Assembly: GCA_034387635.1 (NCBI GenBank)
Contig: JAOANU010000010.1
Span: 992,001 to 1,056,000, forward strand
Reading direction: 5' to 3'
DNA from: Rhodosporidiobolus odoratus
Lineage: Eukaryota; Basidiomycota; Microbotryomycetes; Sporidiobolales; Sporidiobolaceae
DNA: 64,000 nt
Below, in pieces: positions 23,627 to 35,409 of the stretch. The notes under the pieces were generated by a model. It did no database searches and was not told where the DNA came from. It saw nothing but the letters and a program-made list of their open reading frames with translations. Made by a program: the position numbers and the translations under genes. The first letter of the stretch is position 1. Every line of letters starts with the position of its first letter.

Positions 23627-24611
23627 GTCTTCCAACGACTCTCGCGAACCGACGGACCCTCCCCTCCCTTCTGCCGACGTCTTCTGCAGTATCCACACAC
23701 TCCTTTCCGTGCCACTCTTCGCGAAAGCCTTCTGCCCGTGTATCCACGATACACCTGCTCCGCAGTGCCATTTCGAATGCCTAGAACCACATTCTTCGCC
23801 TTCCTCCCATAGCGTGCGACTTACCGCGCTCAAAGTACATCTTTTCCATTCTTTCCCTCGACCTGAGAAGTCTTACCACTGCATTTCCGTCAGCCTTCCT
23901 ACGCCCCTTCGCCCTATCTTTACCCATCACTGCGAGAGGCCCAAAGAAGGACTGGGCGGGAAAAGCTGCGATGTCGTAGCAAGGTGCCGATTCCTCCTGC
24001 CGTCGAATGACGTTGATCGCCTTGACAACCCTTACGGAGACTATGGCTTCGAACGGGTGTTCCCGCAGGTCCGGTTTCGCGTCGGCTATCCTTTGCTTTC
24101 CCGTTCTTGCTGACGCTTCTCTTGCTCGGGGCAGACTCCCTCTTACGCCTACGCGACACCTCGACGCACAGCCTTCCGTCAGCCAGGCTGACAAAGTTCT
24201 TCCCCAACTCCATCAGGCTAATAGTTCGTCGCCCTCAAGAAGGTCCTTTTCTTGATCCCGTTTCCGTATCGTCTCGCCTGCTCATCCCAATCGGCTCGTC
24301 CCTCGAATGCTCCATCCACCTTGCGAGCTGTCTTCGTCTTGCCGAGGCCCGCTAGCAGTGACACGGCGCGAACGTGGTGTCGCGAAATTCCTGCTGACAA
24401 ATCCCCCTTTTCTCACCTCCTCCTTTCCTGCAGGATGCAGGAAGAGGTTTTCAGGATAAGCCTTCCCTCGACACGCAATACCCAGCGCAGGACTGCGACA
24501 GTAAGCATTGGCATGGTGAGAACGACGGCGGTACTCGAAAATAGCCACTCAACGCCGCGTCGCGCTACTGCCGCGCTTGGCGTCCGAACGTCGGCGCACT
24601 GAGATCGGACA
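23627..24611. other. Intergenic, about 1 kb, no supported gene
   Basis: Open frames up to about 235 codons exist on both strands but overlap, have no domain or splice support, and look like chance frames in GC-rich DNA. The right part must contain the promoter of the surface-protein gene. Confidence 0.4.
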
Positions 24612-26376
24612 ATGCGTGAGGCGGTGCAGTTGGACCCACCAGTTCGGTTTGAGGTCTCCCTCCTCCTGCTCCCCCTCCCTGCTACACCTTACTCTATACT
24701 TCCAAGTACACCTATCAACGCGCTACACATGGTATCTATACTTTATCTGCTCAAGCGGAACGAGAAGGAGTTGGAGAAACGGAGGGGTGGCGCAGGTTCG
24801 TCTGGATTTCTTAAGTCAGTACGCATCACAGCGTGACTTACTTCATACGTCTCACGCAGGTCACAGCAGCGGCGGCCACTCGAGCGGCAGCGGCCGTTCG
24901 TCCTCATCCGGTGGGAGTTTCTCATCAGGCTCATCTTCGTCGTCAAATCGGGGCTCGACTGGGTCGACTAGCGGAGAGAAAGGCACAGGGAGTAGCAGCA
25001 CCAACGGGCAGAAAGGCTCACCACCGGCGTATTCTCCGCCAAGTTCCCCGCCGCCTTATTCACCATATTCTGCGAACGGGCATTATTACGGAGGTTCAAG
25101 AGCTGGTAAGCTGCAGGCTGTTCTACCCTTACCTCCTGCCGCCTGCTCTACTGGCTCCGCTCACCTCGCTTTCACTAACCCTTCCTATGTGTCTTTCCTT
25201 CGATCTCGCAGTTCCGCAATCCTCCCCTCCTGGTCTTACCTCCGCCCTCGGTGCTTCTATCCTAGGTGGTGGCGCTCCCCGTACTATCCCCGCCGGCACT
25301 CCCTTCGCAGGACGCAACTTTGGCGGAGGGACTCGAGGCGACATTTACGGAGGAAGAGGGTACGGAGGTGGGTACGGGAATCAGTATACGACCGGTGGCT
25401 CGGCGGCGAGGGGAGCTGTAGTGGGTGGGGCGGCGGGACTTGGGTTCGGGGCAGTCGCAGGGATGGGGATGCCTTATGGTACGTCAGTGCTGACTCGTAT
25501 TCCGAACTTATTGTCGTTCTGCAATGACTTGCGGGATACGGTGCTGATTAGTTGTCTTGTCCCCGGCTCACAGGTTACTGGCCACTCTACTGGGGCCACG
25601 GATACTACGGCGACGACGAAGTGCGTTTCCTCACCGCTCTTAACTTTTTCTTGTTACTGACTCCTCTTCGAGCAGTACGGCCCTCATAGCAACTCCTCCC
25701 GCCCAGGAGGGTCTCTCATGGTCGCCTCCCTCTCGCCCAACTCGCTCAACAATACCACCCCTCCGCAATATCTCATCTATGGCGACTCTGCTTCTATAGG
25801 CAACGTCACTTCCGCTCTCACCGCCAACTGCTCGGCCGTGATCGTCGCACCAGCTGCCGCGGTCGGGTCAGACGGCACATACACGTCTGCCAATTCGACA
25901 TCGGGCGACACGAGTGCACCGCTATTGCCGCCGCTTCACCCGGAGGATGTTCTGAGCTAGTCGGTTTTTCCCCCTTTCTATCTCGAGTCGTACAGCGCTC
26001 ACCTCACCTTGGCATGTGCAGCTATCGTTCCTCCTCCTTCGCTCTCTTTTCCTACTTCGACGACCACACCGCCGATCCAGACGCAACGGCCAACTTTACC
26101 CTCCCTGCCAACACCGACACCAACAATACCTACCGTTACCCGGCCTCGTCCCGAGACACAAACTTCGAGTCTTGCCTCAACTCGACGATTGCTGGCGCAC
26201 TACCAATCGAGGAGGGGAGCTACAAGGAGTACACGTCTGCTGCTAATAGGGTCGGCGCGAAGGTCGACGGGCAGATGGCGGTTCTGGCTGCGCTTGGCGT
26301 GGGGTGTATGGTCGGCGGGGGCAGGTGGCAGATGATGCTGCTTTTGATGGCCGTCGCTGTTGCTTTGCAGGCTTAG
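24612..26376 (+). CDS. Gly/Ser-rich secreted surface protein with C-terminal GPI-type tail
   Basis: Six exons in phase: 24612-24795, 24860-25105, 25212-25478, 25574-25620, 25676-25959, 26022-26376; 460 residues. The N-terminus has a hydrophobic LLLLPLPATPY stretch and then LLKRNEKELEKRRGG, which looks like a processed propeptide with dibasic sites. Next come a Ser/Gly-rich region, a Gly/Tyr-rich region (YGGRGYGGGYGN), a hydrophobic Gly/Ala segment and a Trp/Tyr block (YWPLYWGHGYYGDDE). A likely extracellular globular part follows with four Cys-like positions and several N-x-S/T sites. The last ~30 residues are hydrophobic with no charged tail (..LLLMAVAVALQA), typical of GPI addition. The exact start is uncertain: Met at 24612 or a Met at 24729. 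Function unknown; a role at the cell wall or plasma membrane is inferred. Confidence 0.75.
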
Positions 26377-27002
26377 ATGGCGCGGGAAGGCGTCGTTGAC
26401 TTTTTCTTCCTTCATCTTTTTTCTTTTACCCTCTTGTCGTCCTCGTATACCCTGTTGCATTCTAGTCCACTCCATACATTGTCACCACTACGCATATACC
26501 TGCACGAGTCGCGTATCGCGTATCGCACTTTACCAAGTCCATGTTGCAAGCCGCCGGCGGCCGCGGCGAGGCTCAAAAGAGATGCGAATGAAAGTAACGC
26601 CGGCAGTCCAGTTCGGAATGGGACGCGGGCCATTCGAGCTACATGGAAGCGGCTTCTTAAGGCTTTGTGAAACTGTAGAGTTCAGGATTCAACTGGTTGT
26701 AGCAGGAAGAATGCGGAGGTGGTGCGAGGGGGAAGAAGGTTGCACGTTGAACGGGAAATTGACTTGACGCCGTCGCGCGTTTTCCTCGTTTCCTTCTTCT
26801 CGCTCTTCCTCCTTCTGTTAGGCTCTTACGCGCCCGTAAGCTCGTCACCAGGTAGTATACTATACCCCCCACAGCTTATCCCCCTCGTCACCCCATTCCG
26901 AACTCCACTTCGCGCCCCGACTGTCCCCAGGCCGACTCCTCGTTTCCCCCCTTCTCTCGATCTTTCTTCCTTCTCGTCACTCTCCTCTAGCCTACATTGA
27001 CC
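26377..27002. other. Intergenic: promoter of the GH63 gene
   Basis: Roughly 0.6 kb. The right half is a long pyrimidine-rich leader (cttcctccttctgttagg.. to ..ctctagcctacattgacc) just before the ATG at 27003; a 5' UTR intron is possible. No other element recognised. Confidence 0.4.
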
Positions 27003-30000
27003 ATGGCTCCCAAGGATACAAAGAATCCCATCTCTTCTTCCACTCCCACTGCACCTGCCATCCCTCCGACCGCGGGCTCACTCAGTCAACGTAGGATGAG
27101 CAACGTAACCCAAACTCCACCTCTCTCCCTCGACCTCAAAACTGCAGCCACGTCGGGTGGTTCGATTCCTCTCAAGGGTAACCTCGCCCCTCGCGCACCC
27201 GATGAACCCGCTCTCAATGCAACCGCTTCCCCTCTCCCCATCTCAGAGGAGGGCACCACTCCGCCTATCTCGATGGCTTCCGCCCCTAGGAGGAGCAACA
27301 CGATCAAAAGGAAAGAGTCCAATCTCGGCAAGGGTCGTACGGTCAGCGAAGATCAGGGTTACGAAGGTGGAGTAGAGCGTCACGGTCAAGCCAACGATTT
27401 CGTCGACAACGACGATTCTGACGATCCCACTTCGAAATCGGGCTTGCGTCCCACTCCCGTCGTTCGCACGTCGTCCAACGGAAACGGAAACGGCGTCAAG
27501 GCCAAGGATCACGCTGCTGGTGGCGCCAACGTCAAGGTTCAAGCCGCGTCGCGTAACTCGCCCAAGCAGCACGAGGAAATCAAAAACTCGCTTCCGGCCA
27601 ATTTCCCTGACCCCGAATCCGTCGCGCGTTCGATGCAGAGGAACCGCAACCCGTCCATGTCATCGGGTCAACACCCGAGTCGTCTCCCATACGGTAGGAG
27701 CAAGAGTCAGCTCGGCCAGCAGCAGGGCAGGCCTCAGCGTTCTCCGAGCGTGAGTTCGCTTCGTTCGGTCGAGGCCACCAGTCACCCGTTCCCGACGCCT
27801 GGTGTCAAGCATCAGAACGGGTTCGACTTTGACACGACTTGGAAGAGTGTCGAGGAGAAGAGGTTGGAGGAGGACGAGGCCAAGGAGAAGCACTGGAAAA
27901 AGTGGGGACCTTACCTTTCCGAGCGTCAGTGGGTAAGTCCTCCTTCTCACTCGTATTTACGGCCGGTCTATGTCGTTCTGACAGTCCGACGTACAGGCCA
28001 CGGTCCGCGAAGATTACTCCGCCAACGGCGATGCCTGGACCCACTTCCCTCACGAGCACGCCCGTTCTCGCGCCTACCGCTGGGGTGAAGACGGCATGGC
28101 CGGTTTGTCCGACAACCACGGCAGGATGTGTTTCTCCGTTGCAATGTGGAACGGAGTCGACCCGATTCTCAAGGAGAGGATGTTCGGTACGACTGGACAC
28201 CAGGGTGAGTTTACGTTCTATGCTGGTGCCGGCACCTTGTCTTGTCTTGTCTTCTTCCCATTCGACACGCTCTCATTGCCGGATTCGGAAGCTAACGCGA
28301 TGACCACTCTTGGTTTGCAGGCAACCACGGTGAGGACGTCAAGGAGCTCTACTGGTACCTCGACTCGACTCCGACGCACTCTTACATGAAGATGCTCTAC
28401 AAGTACGTCTGCCTTTGCCTATCCAGTTTCAGTTTCACCATCTAAACCCTTTCTGACGCCAACTCGCAGGTACCCCCAGCGCCCTTACCCTTACGAGCAG
28501 CTCGTCCGTGAAAGCATGAACCGTGGCCGCGACGTCGGCGAGTTCGAGATCACCGACACGGACGCTTTCGATGACAACCGCTACTGGGATGTGTTTGTCG
28601 AGGTGAGATAGCTTTTTCCCTGCTTTGCGCTGGCGACCTTCCTAATCGAGGTTCTCGCCTCCTTCTCTACTACAGTACGCCAAGGATGAAGACTGTGCGG
28701 AGGGTATCTCCATGCGTATCACGGCCTACAACCGTGGTCCCGAGCCCGCTACGCTTCACCTCATCCCCCAGCTCTGGTTCCGCAACACCTGGTCCTGGCC
28801 CAAGGAGCGCCCGACTGGCGAAGACATGCCGTCCCTCAAGCAGACTGGCGAGGGCGTCATCGAGGCCCACCACAAGAACATGGGTCGCTACTTCCTTTAC
28901 GCTAACTCTTCCCCAGCTCCGATCGGTCCTCGCGGCAAGAAGGACTCGCTCGACCCGGTCTTTGTCGAGGACGTCGTCACTCCCGAGTTGCTCTTCACGG
29001 ATAACGACACCAATTTCGAGCGTCTCTACGGAGGCCAGAACGTCGTTCCTTATGTCAAGGACGCTTTCCACGACCACATTATTCCGTCTCATCGCCCTGC
29101 TCTTCCTAAAGAAGATGAGGCCTCGTCCGATGGCGTCGCGACTCCTGAGGGTTACGACTCGGACGCCACCACCTCTGGTACTTCCACCCCTCGCGCCGAT
29201 CCGTCCGCCTCGCCCGACCCTCGTCACTTTGTCAACCCCAACAAGGAGGGTACCAAAGCCGCAGCCCACTACGTCTTCAACGACGTCCCCGGCAACGGAG
29301 GTTGCGCTGTCGTACGTCTCAAGCTCACCACCAAGACCGTCGAGGAGGATGCGGCGGCTGTCGACGAAGAACACTTTGATGCGGTCGTTGAGGAGAGGAG
29401 GATGGACTCGGATGAGTTCTATTCGAGGTTCAACTCGGGGGCTTTGAGCGATGATTTGAGGAATGTTATGAGGCAGGCGTTGTCGGGCATGCTTTGGTGC
29501 GTTTTGCATCTCCTTTTTTGATTCTCCCCACTTGCGGAGTCTCCGATTTCCCGTAATGAGTGGTATCAGTGCTGACGCTTGCGCAACCACTTATACAGGA
29601 CGAAACAGTTCTACATGTTCATCCAGAAGGAGTGGATTGAGGGCGACCCTGGTCAGCCGGCGCCGCCCCCCGAGCGCAAGAACATCCGCAACCACGAGTG
29701 GAAGCACATGCACATCGAGGATATCCTCTCGATGCCGGACAAGTGGGAGTATCCCTTCTTCGCTATCTGGGACTCGGTACGTCGCTTTTCGTCCTTACCG
29801 TCTTCGGATTCCCCTAGATTCGCTTGGGTTAACCTCAATATGTTTCTTCTCAGGCCTTCCACTGTATCCCTCTCGCCATGATCGACCCGGCCTACGCCAA
29901 AAAGCAGCTCGACATCATGACCCGAGAATGGTACATGAAGCCCGACGGCGCCCTTCCCGCCTACGAGTGGAACTTTGGCGACGTCAACCCTCCGGTCCAC

Positions 30001-32453
30001 GCCTGGGCTACGTTCAGGGTCTTCAAGATTGAGCGCAAGATGCATGGTCGTGAGGATCTCGCGTTCCTCGAGAGGGTGTTCCAGAAGCTTCTGATCAACT
30101 TTACCTGGTTGGTTTCCTTCCTTGTCCACCTTCCCGCCCGATTCTGCGAATGCTGATTGCCTCGTTCGGTGCACAGGTGGGTCAACCGCAAAGATGCCGA
30201 CGGCAACAACGTCTTCGAGGGTGGCTTCCTCGGTCTCGACAACATCTCGCCGTTCAACCGTTCCGAGCGTCTCCCGACTGGCGGCACCATGCGTCAGGCC
30301 GACGGAACCGGCTGGATGGGCTTCTACTCTCTCACCATGCTCAACATTGCGCTCGAGCTCGCCAAGCACAACCCGGTTTACGAGGACATTGCCAGCAAGT
30401 TCTTCGAGCACGTGCGTTTAGCCCTTTTCCGCACCATCCCCGCCTGCCTATAGCACTGACTTCGGACGGAACGTGCAGTTCCTGTTCATTGCCGATGCAA
30501 TGTCCTTTCACGACGGCGAAAAGGGCGAAGTCTCGCTCTGGAACGACGAGGAAGGCTTCTACTTTGACGCTATCACCTGGGGGCCTGGCGCGATCAAGCA
30601 ACTGCCCGTTCGCTCGCTCGTCGGTCTTATCCCCCTCTACGCGACTCTCACTCTCGAACCGTCGACGATCAAAAAGTTCCCGGGCTTCAAGAAGCGCATG
30701 GAGTGGTTCATTGAGAACCGCGGTAGCATCTCCAAGAGGAACATTGCCAACATGAGTCGTAAGTCTCCTTTCCTCTCTTACGTCTTTGGTTCAGGTAGGC
30801 TACGGGACTGACCTCGCGGTCCCATGTCCGCGCAGTCGGTGGTAAGGGCGACCGTCGTCTTCTCGCGCTTGCCAGTGAGGACCGCCTTCGTCGCATCCTC
30901 GAGCGTATGCTTGACGAGAACGAGTTCCTCAGTGACTACGGTATCCGCTCGTGCGTTCCTAGTCTCGTCTTCTTACGCCAGGACCCCACACGCTGACGCA
31001 TTCCCTTCGCGTACACGCCTCACGACTGCCCACAGCCTCTCCCGCCACCACAAAGACCACCCGTGGTCGATGGACGTCAACGGCGAAGAGTTCTCGGTGC
31101 ACTACTGGCCCGGTGACTCGCACTCGGGCATGTTTGGCGGTAACTCGAACTGGCGTGGACCGATTTGGTTGGCTACTACGTTCCTCTTGGTCGAGTCGCT
31201 TCAGAGGTTCTACCAGTACTATGGTAACAACTTTAAGATGTGCGTCAAGGCCCTTTGCATCTATCCTTTTTTGGACTTTTGGCTGACTGCATCTCGTATT
31301 CGTCCTTTTGCGATTGCAGCGAGTGCCCTAAGGGTAGTGGTGACGAGATGAACCTCGGTGCGTCTTCTTTTTCTTCCCAGGTCGTTGGTGCTGGGCAGTG
31401 TGTCTGGGCTTTGACAGCTCGGCCAGGATTTGGGTCCGCTGACATCGCTCCCTGCTACTCCCCCTTACAGCCCAAGTCGCCGAGGAAATCCAGCACCGTG
31501 TTATCAACCTCTTTGCCCGTGACCACGAGGTGCGTTCCCATTCAGCTTTTTAGACTTCCTTCGCTCTTGTTGTAGCTTTGGTTGTAGTCTTTGACTGTTG
31601 AGGCTCCGAGTCGTGCTGACCCCGCTGTCCCATCTACCCCGCTGCCTCCGCACTTTCCCTTGCCACCGCCTCTTCCCCTTTCCCTCCCGCAGGGCAACCG
31701 CGCCTGCAACGGTGGCAGTGAGGTCCTCAACAAGGACCCTCACTTCCGGGACTATGTCCCAATGCATGAATTCTTTCATGCGGACAGCGGGAAGGGACTT
31801 GGTGCATCGCACCAAACAGGATGGACTGGGTGCGCCTCTTTCCTCCTTTTCTTCCTTCTTTGCAGACTTTGCTCACTTCCTTCTTCTTTTCCTTCATACC
31901 CATGCAGGCTGGTCGGTTTCATGATTTGGGCGAGTCTTAGTCCTTTTCCTACCACTCTCTTTCTTCCCCTTGCCTTTTACATCCTTCCCCTGTTCAACCC
32001 TTTGCACTTTTATTCTCCCAGTGAGAATGCCACTATCGCCTCTTGGAGGTTCTGGCATGTTGTCAAGCCTCCAATCAACCAGCAGAGCCTCTCTCTCATT
32101 GCTGCCACTGACCCTGCCTTGTGTGTCTACCTGCAGTCCGTCGGTTCGACCGCCCGCCTCCCTCGCACGCCCAGGACCCCGAGGAGCGTCGCCGAGACGT
32201 ACTTCTTCGATGTGCCGGCGACCCCTGGCGTCAGCGACGTCGAGACGACTTGGGAGAGCCAGAGTGCCGGAGAGCTCTCGCCCGACGAGTGCGTCTTGTT
32301 CTTTTCTTCCTCCCTTTCCCGCTGCCTTTCATCTCAGTGGGCCCTGGGTGGCATGCGAGACATCCTCTCTGCCTCTGCTACCTAGCTTTGCCTAGTCTTT
32401 CACCACCTGCCCTGGACTGGACAGAACTAACGGCTTGTCCCTGCAGGCTCTGA
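27003..32453 (+). CDS. Glycoside hydrolase family 63-type glucosidase
   Basis: Sixteen or so exons; the first fourteen close in phase: 27003-27932, 27997-28204, 28321-28402, 28470-28602, 28676-29496, 29599-29776, 29854-30107, 30177-30411, 30479-30758, 30836-30950, 31036-31239, 31320-31357, 31471-31529, 31693-31829. The last is 32447-32453 (ends ..SPDEL). The first ~280 residues are a Ser/Pro-rich leader without a signal peptide. The catalytic region has [71 protein letters not shown] strands, ETHDEE-like acidic loops, [11 protein letters not shown] and [14 protein letters not shown], all typical of the (α/α)6 GH63/YgjK group shared by bacteria and basidiomycetes. Substrate unknown; N-glycan processing is not implied because no ER signal is seen. 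The region 31908-32136 stays open but reads like intron. Its 3' exons are reiterated downstream. Confidence 0.85.
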
Positions 32454-34164
32454 GCGCCCTGCCAGCCCATTCCGTCTTTGTCTCCACCCTCTCCCTTTCT
32501 ACTGTGTCTGCCTACCCTTCTTCCCTCTGTGCATATCTTTCATTTACTTGCCCTCCACCCTCAAGAAAAAAAAGGCTACACCCCCGTTCGCCTTTTCTTC
32601 CCTCCCAAGTCTCTATCCTCGCGATATGCTTGCAGTGACTCCGTTTGCCGGTTACATAGAATTAGCCTGTACATGCCCCTCAAGACACATCCCGCGTAGC
32701 TTTGTGCGCCACAAAAGAACCTCTCTTCCCTTCGACCCTTCCCCCTGCCCCCTTCCTTGATTTCCGTCTTCCCACCCCTCGAGTCGAATTCGAGGCGGCT
32801 GAAATTGCATATAGCATCTGTGATCTGTCCTCCGTTTGTCTTCATCTTCATATGAGTGCAATACGGAAACAAGGGGAAAGAGTCCATTGCCAAAACACAT
32901 AGGCACAATAAGAAGGACAGAAAGCTACGATCTATCAGAACATAAAGAGAGTATGGCTCTACAATCAAGAGGTATCTTGACCACACACTGGTGGTATGCT
33001 GCAGCATAGTCTCTGCTTCCCCAGCGAGGTATGGAGGAGGGTGAGTTCTCCGAGGTATGTCCTTCTTTCTTTGAGGCTCAACCTTGACTTCCTTTGCTGA
33101 CTTGTGCACTTTCTCCATCTCTCCAACAGGCTCGTGAGGACCTGGCTGCCCTTTAGAAGGACTACAAAGCAGTATGCGCTGATGCTGTATGTCAGAGTTT
33201 TTGCAAAGCTGGCCCTTCTTGAGATTGTGGTGATGACTACAGACTTGTTCTCAGATTTTCCGGCGTACCTCGTCTTGCAGAGAGCTGACAATCAAGAAAA
33301 CGTCTGTGGGACATATCGAGCCAAGCTCCAGAGCAAACCTTTGATATTGGGGTACATAGCACGCAACACAGGCAAAAATGGGGCAACAATCCTGACACCG
33401 GTGCACTTTTATCAGCGCTGGACAGGAGTAACTTCCTTAGAGCAACCACGTAACTCAGTCTGGCACTGCACAGTGTAGCGTGAGGCGGAAGGGACTTTTC
33501 AAACTGGTGCAAGGAGACAGCAGGAGAAGAGCTGACACGTTTATGCTGACAAGCTACTTGGCTTGTGCCTTTGTGCGCTTACATTGACAAAAATAACGAT
33601 ACGACAGTGAAGCTGTGTAACCTTTGCCTGTCCACTTGGCCTTCTCAACTCGCTTTTGCCGCAATGCCAAGCTCTTTGCTGGCTGGAACCAACAAGCCAG
33701 AGCGATCACTAGCAAGATGTATTGCGGTAGAGACACTTCCCCTGTGCCAGACGTGTTGATTCTTGGTTGCTCACTATTCCTTGCCCTACTGAGAGCAACA
33801 TTGCCAGGCTTTTGAACCATCCTCTCTGTGAAAAGCATGCAAAAGATGTGAAAAAGGTCTGACAAGGAGAAGAGGGAATTGTTTGGATTGGCAGTAAGGC
33901 AGGTGCGCAATACTGCCCTCAGTTGCCCACAACGTGAACTTCCCACTGCCAGCTCGCTTGGACATCTTCTCAGCAGAACGTTGCTTTCCTTTGTTGCAAA
34001 TGCAGTCAATTCACAGCGCCAACAATGGTAGACAGAGCAGGGCAACTCAGTTGGTCTCTGGGTATTCCTCCCATGTTCCAACACCTGTGCTTTCTCTTGT
34101 CACTAATTTGCTGTTCTGGTTTTACGTGCAGGGAAACGGTGCCTGCAACGCCGGTAGTGATTGG
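31208..34164 (+). repeat. Tandem repeat unit 1 (GH63 3' exons plus downstream DNA)
   Basis: First of three direct copies. It begins inside exon 11 of the GH63 gene at ttctaccagtactatgg and includes exons 12 to the stop at 32453. It continues for 1.7 kb of less GC-rich, apparently non-coding DNA and ends at gccggtagtgattgg, where the next copy starts. Length 2,957 bp. Private differences from the other copies include ggactttt at 31264 (ggagttttgg elsewhere) and a missing T in cacagcgccaac near 34017. Confidence 0.95.
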
Positions 34165-35409
34165 TTCTACCAGTACTATGGTAACAACTTTAAGATGTGC
34201 GTCAAGGCCCTTTGCATCTATCCTTTTTTGGAGTTTTGGCTGACTGCATCTCGTATTCGTCCTTTTGTGATTGCAGCGAGTGCCCTAAGGGTAGTGGTGA
34301 CGAGATGAACCTCGGTGCGTCTTCTTTTTCTTCCCAGGTCGTTGGTGCTGGGCAGTGTGTCTGGGCTTTGACAGCTCGGCCAGGATTTGGGTCCGCTGAC
34401 ATCGCTCCCTGCTACTCCCCCTTACAGCCCAAGTCGCCGAGGAAATCCAGCACCGTGTTATCAACCTCTTTGCCCGTGACCACGAGGTGCGTTCCCATTC
34501 AGCTTTTTAGACTTCTTCGCTCTTGTTGTAGCTTTGGTTGTAGTCTTTGACTGTTGAGGCTCCGAGTCGTGCTGACCCCGCTGTCCCATCTACCCCGCTG
34601 CCTCCGCACTTTCCCTTGCCACCGCCTCTTCCCCTTTCCCTCCCGCAGGGCAACCGCGCCTGCAACGGAGGCAGTGAGGTCCTCAACAAGGACCCTCACT
34701 TCCGGGACTATGTCCCAATGCATGAATTCTTTCATGCGGACAGCGGGAAGGGACTTGGTGCATCGCACCAAACAGGATGGACTGGGTGCGCCTCTTTCCT
34801 CCTTTTCTTCCTTCTTTGCAGACTTTGCTCACTTCCTTCTTCTTTTCCTTCATACCCATGCAGGCTGGTCGGTTTCATGATTTGGGCGAGTCTTAGTCCT
34901 TTTCCTACCACTCTCTTTCTTCCCCTTGCCTTTTACATCCTTCCCCTGTTCAACCCTTTGCACTTTTATTCTCCCAGTGAGAATGCCACTATCGCCTCTT
35001 GGAGGTTCTGGCATGTTGTCAAGCCTCCAATCAACCAGCAGAGCCTCTCTCTCATTGCTGCCACTGACCCTGCCTTGTGTGTCTACCTGCAGTCCGTCGG
35101 TTCGACCGCCCGCCTCCCTCGCACGCCCAGGACCCCGAGGAGCGTCGCCGAGACGTACTTCTTCGATGTGCCGGCGACCCCTGGCGTCAGCGACGTCGAG
35201 ACGACTTGGGAGAGCCAGAGTGCCGGAGAGCTCTCGCCCGACGAGTGCGTCTTGTTCTTTTCTTCCTCCCTTTCCCGCTGCCTTTCATCTCAGTGGGCCC
35301 TGGGTGGCATGCGAGACATCCTCTCTGCCTCTGCTACCTAGCTTTGCCTAGTCCTTCACCACCTGCCCTGGACTGGACAGAACTAACGGCTTGTCCCTGC
35401 AGGCTCTGA
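34135..35409 (+). pseudogene. Second copy of GH63 3' exons (no 5' part)
   Basis: Carries the last half of exon 11 through the terminal TGA at 35407-35409, all splice sites as in unit 1. It lacks exons 1-10 and any start, so it cannot make a GH63 enzyme alone. The junction exon starts after a ttttacgtgcag acceptor (34119-34130 region) and reads [20 protein letters not shown] in frame into the copied exon. It would be phase-compatible with the donor after FARDHE in unit 1, so use as an alternative 3' exon set is conceivable. Confidence 0.8.

Noticed and set aside
23406..24113. 235-codon plus-strand frame
   Set aside because: It overlaps the F-box C-terminus in another frame, has no domain or splice logic, and looks like a chance frame.
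33554..34084. Minus-strand frame of ~175 codons recurring in each unit
   Set aside because: Recurrence only reflects the recent duplication. The N-terminus changes with a one-base indel between copies and there is no domain or composition typical of a gene.
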